A model generated the notes under the pieces. That model was not told where the DNA came from. It saw only the letters and a program-made list of their open reading frames with translations, and searched no databases. DNA of 64,000 nt from Planotetraspora thailandica (GTDB lineage Bacteria; Actinomycetota; Actinomycetes; Streptosporangiales; Streptosporangiaceae). The position numbers were made by a program, and so were the translations under genes. Location: contig NZ_BOOR01000057.1 in NCBI RefSeq assembly GCF_016863335.1, positions 35,200-99,199 of the forward strand. The letters run 5' to 3'. This document shows, piece after piece, positions 62,068 to 64,000 of this stretch (positions within the stretch are counted from its first letter, which is position 1; each line of letters starts with the position of its first letter).

Positions 62068-62407
62068 GGACCCCGGGCCTCTGATCAGACTCTTCGGGCT
62101 GACCGGTGGCCGCGCGCGCCCGCAGGGAGAGGCCTTCGACCTGGTGGCCATCGTGACGACCATCGGCATGCCGTTCGAGCCGGCGGAACTGATCCCCGAG
62201 CACCTCGCCGTGCTGACGTTGTGCCGCAGGCCCACTCCCGTGGCCGACGTTGCGGTCCACCTCAAGCTGCCGCTCAACATCACCCGCGTGATCCTCGGAG
62301 ATCTGCGCCGGGACGGCTTCGTGGCCATCGACCGCCCGAAACCGGCGGCACAGACGATCGACGAACGCATCTACAGGGAAGTGCTGCATGGGCTACGCAG
62401 CCTTTGA
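62057..62407 (+). CDS. cvnC: Conservon DUF742 protein (CvnC)
   Basis: A 116-residue DUF742 protein, third gene of the conservon. Signatures are PLIRLFGLTGGRARP, AELIPEHLAVLTLCRRPTPV and VAVHLKLPLNITRVILGDL, with a winged-helix-like end. GTG 62057 overlaps cvnB by 11 bases. Confidence 0.95.
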   Translation: MTSEDPGPLIRLFGLTGGRARPQGEAFDLVAIVTTIGMPFEPAELIPEHLAVLTLCRRPTPVADVAVHLKLPLNITRVILGDLRRDGFVAIDRPKPAAQTIDERIYREVLHGLRSL

Positions 62408-62978
62408 GGCCGCGACGGGCGAAGCCGCTTCGGCGCTGGCGATCAAGATCCTCATCGCGGGCGGCTTCGGGGTCGGCAAGACGACCATGGTCGGAGCGAT
62501 CAGCGAGATCCGGCCGCTGCACACCGAGGAGCTGCTGAGCGACCGCGGCATCGGCGTGGACGACACGTCCGGAGTGGAGTCGAAGACCACGACGACCGTC
62601 GCCCTGGACTTCGGTCGCATCACCATCCGCGACGGCCTGTGGCTGTACCTGTTCGGCACCCCGGGGCAGGACCGGTTCTGGTTCATGTGGGACGAACTGT
62701 CCGTCGGCGCCCTGGGTGCGGTCGTGCTCGCCGACACCCGGCGCTTACAGGACTGCTTCCCGGCCGTGGACTATTTCGAGCAACGCGGCATTCCCTTCGT
62801 CGTCGCGGTCAACTGCTTCGACGGGGCCAAGCGGCACGAGCCGGAGAAGGTGCGGCGAGCCCTCGGCCTTGGCACGGCGACCCCGGTCCTGCTGACCGAC
62901 GTGCGGGACCGCGCCTCGGTCAAGGAGGTGCTGACGACGCTCGTCACCTACGCGGTGGAGGGCGTGGTCACCGTCTGA
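62388..62978 (+). CDS. cvnD: Conservon Rab-like GTPase (CvnD)
   Basis: A 196-residue small GTPase. G1 is GGFGVGKTT, G3 is LFGTPGQDRFW with the usual Ras Asp/Gly site altered, and G4 reads NCFDGA in place of NKxD, so guanine specificity may rest on other residues. The switch I region is rich in Thr (ESKTTTTVALDFG). It overlaps cvnC by 20 bases. As in Streptomyces conservons it should be the effector whose state is set by CvnA-C. Confidence 0.95.
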   Translation: MGYAAFEAATGEAASALAIKILIAGGFGVGKTTMVGAISEIRPLHTEELLSDRGIGVDDTSGVESKTTTTVALDFGRITIRDGLWLYLFGTPGQDRFWFMWDELSVGALGAVVLADTRRLQDCFPAVDYFEQRGIPFVVAVNCFDGAKRHEPEKVRRALGLGTATPVLLTDVRDRASVKEVLTTLVTYAVEGVVTV

Positions 62979-63017
62979 GGGGCCCCGGCCGGGTGAGAGC
63001 GCGTACGGCCCAGCGCC

Positions 63018-63023
63018 TAGCAT
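63018..63023 (+). promoter_or_regulatory. -10 box of leaderless methyltransferase gene
   Basis: TAGCAT ends 7 bases before GTG 63031. The spacing matches the leaderless pattern elsewhere in the window. Confidence 0.55.
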
Positions 63024-63030
63024 CGCTGGG

Positions 63031-63792
63031 GTGACCTCGGAAAAGCTTTATCTCGATCGCGTCCGCGCCTTGTCGTTCGGCTCGGTGGTCGAGGAGTACG
63101 ACCGCTATCGCCCGCGATGCCCCGCTGCTCTGGTCGACGATCTCGTCGCGTTACGCCCGGCGGACGTGCTCGACGTCGCGTGCGGCACCGGCAAGGTCGC
63201 CGTCCCCCTCACCGAGCGGGGGCTGTCCGTGCTCGGCGTCGAGGTGGATGAGCGCATGGCCGGCGTGGCCAGGAGTCACGGGATCCCGGTGGAGATCGCG
63301 CCTTTCGAGAGCTGGGAAGACGCCGGCCGGCGATTCGACCTGATCACGTGCGGGAGCGCGTGGCACTGGATCGACCCCCTTCCAGGCGTCGCCAAGGCCG
63401 CCAGGCTCCTGCGTTCCGGCGGCACGATCGTCCGGTTCTGGACCTACAACTTCGTGGACGAGCCCTTCGCCTCCGCACTGGAGACCGTCTACAAGGAACA
63501 CGCTCCGACGGCGTCCACCCACGCCCACGGCCCCGACAAGAAGATCGACGGAGACGACCCCTTCGCCGAGAGCCAGGAGTTCTCCTCGGTCGAGACGCGG
63601 ACATACCACTGGGAGCGCACGCTGACCGCCGACGAATGGGTGGGATTGGCGGGCACGTTCAGCGACCACCAGCGGCTCGGGCCCGATCGTCTCGCCGTGC
63701 TCAACCAGGCGTTGCGGGAGACGATCGAGGTGTTCGGCGGGGCCGTCCACACCCGCGGCGAGGCGTATGCCATCTTCGCCCGCCGCGCCTAG
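63031..63792 (+). CDS. Class I SAM-dependent methyltransferase
   Basis: A 253-residue methyltransferase. Motif I is VLDVACGTGKVAVPLTERG, then VLGVEVDERMAGVAR, LITCGSAWHWIDPLP and LLRSGGTIVRFWTYN. It resembles methyltransferase-11 type proteins near secondary metabolism. It follows the conservon by 52 bases but has its own promoter (TAGCAT), so it need not be cotranscribed. The sequence after 63792 to the window end shows no supported gene. Confidence 0.92.
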   Translation: MTSEKLYLDRVRALSFGSVVEEYDRYRPRCPAALVDDLVALRPADVLDVACGTGKVAVPLTERGLSVLGVEVDERMAGVARSHGIPVEIAPFESWEDAGRRFDLITCGSAWHWIDPLPGVAKAARLLRSGGTIVRFWTYNFVDEPFASALETVYKEHAPTASTHAHGPDKKIDGDDPFAESQEFSSVETRTYHWERTLTADEWVGLAGTFSDHQRLGPDRLAVLNQALRETIEVFGGAVHTRGEAYAIFARRA

Positions 63793-64000
63793 GTGGCCCG
63801 TCGCGCCTGCCCGCCGCACCTAAGCGGTCCGTCGCGCAGCCCTGACGAGGTAGCCGGGTCGGCTTCCTGATGGGCGGTGGGGCGGCAGCCAAGGACCTTT
63901 TACGGGCCGTTCGCCCGTATTCCGCCTTGTTATGAGGGTGGGTCTCCGCTGTGGGGCGGTCCGGTGGTGGTCGTTCCGGTGGTGGGTGTTCGGCGGCGTC
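63793..64000. other. Window end without supported gene
   Basis: About 208 bases. A T-rich patch (CTTTTACGGG near 63897) and a GGTGGT-rich end are visible, but no ribosome site with an open frame could be confirmed, as the sequence stops here. Confidence 0.4.

Overview
This window is 64 kb of very GC-rich DNA with dense coding on both strands. The signs point to a filamentous actinobacterium: frequent GTG starts, many 4-base stop/start overlaps, many genes whose start codon lies 6-8 bases after a TANNNT box (leaderless transcripts), ECF sigma factors with C-terminal SnoaL-like domains, a furA-katG operon, three NarL-type two-component systems and a complete conservon. Several families fit the Streptosporangiales (for example Nonomuraea or Streptosporangium), but that placement is inferred and no rRNA marker is present.

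Layout. 1-8 kb: a cut TetR gene divergent from a serine hydrolase across three matching palindromes; VapBC; a PPOX protein; a DUF899 protein divergent from an HxlR regulator; two PH-like membrane proteins; an alpha/beta hydrolase; a TRIC/UPF0126 channel. 8-14 kb: a large secreted RCC1-propeller/Ig protein, a HelD-type helicase, and a glycosyltransferase reduced to its two ends. 14-25 kb: epimerase plus SigJ-type sigma; alpha/beta hydrolase divergent from PadR; P-loop kinase; ECF sigma with a membrane partner; HAD phosphatase; methyltransferase; serine hydrolase; RDD relic; GNAT; a second SigJ-type sigma; an RibD-like reductase. 25-26 kb: a dead IS630-type element inside an older small inverted-repeat element. 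26-30 kb: a cysteine-rich secreted peptide, a secreted Arg/Glu decapeptide-repeat protein, a VanZ-RDD fusion and a secreted beta-helix protein. 30-39 kb: two-component system 1, membrane protein, HEAT-repeat protein, MmyB-like regulator, katG and furA. 39-46 kb: AraC with an aldo/keto reductase, a degenerate M48-like protein, TetR with an SDR across three palindromes, a second aldo/keto reductase with TetR, and an orphan MNT nucleotidyltransferase. 46-50 kb: an SPFH/RHH/GPP34 operon, GNAT, DUF72 and a YxxG secreted peptide. 50-58 kb: two-component system 2, class A PBP, LysE exporter, methyltransferase, two-component system 3, membrane protein. 59-63 kb: conservon cvnABCD, then a methyltransferase.

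How the genes work together. The common module is one regulator divergent from one redox or hydrolytic enzyme across palindromic sites: TetR/serine hydrolase, HxlR/DUF899, PadR/hydrolase, AraC/aldo-keto reductase, TetR/SDR and TetR/aldo-keto reductase. Cell-envelope functions form a second theme (PBP, VanZ-RDD, serine hydrolases, SPFH/GPP34, secreted repeat proteins). The window also holds several gene-end fossils: two LuxR tails, an AraC tail, an RDD tail and the glycosyltransferase ends. These suggest repeated gene loss, as expected of a chromosome-arm-like accessory region. The least familiar items are the Arg/Glu decapeptide-repeat protein, the SPFH/RHH/GPP34 operon with its palindrome, and the nested mobile element.
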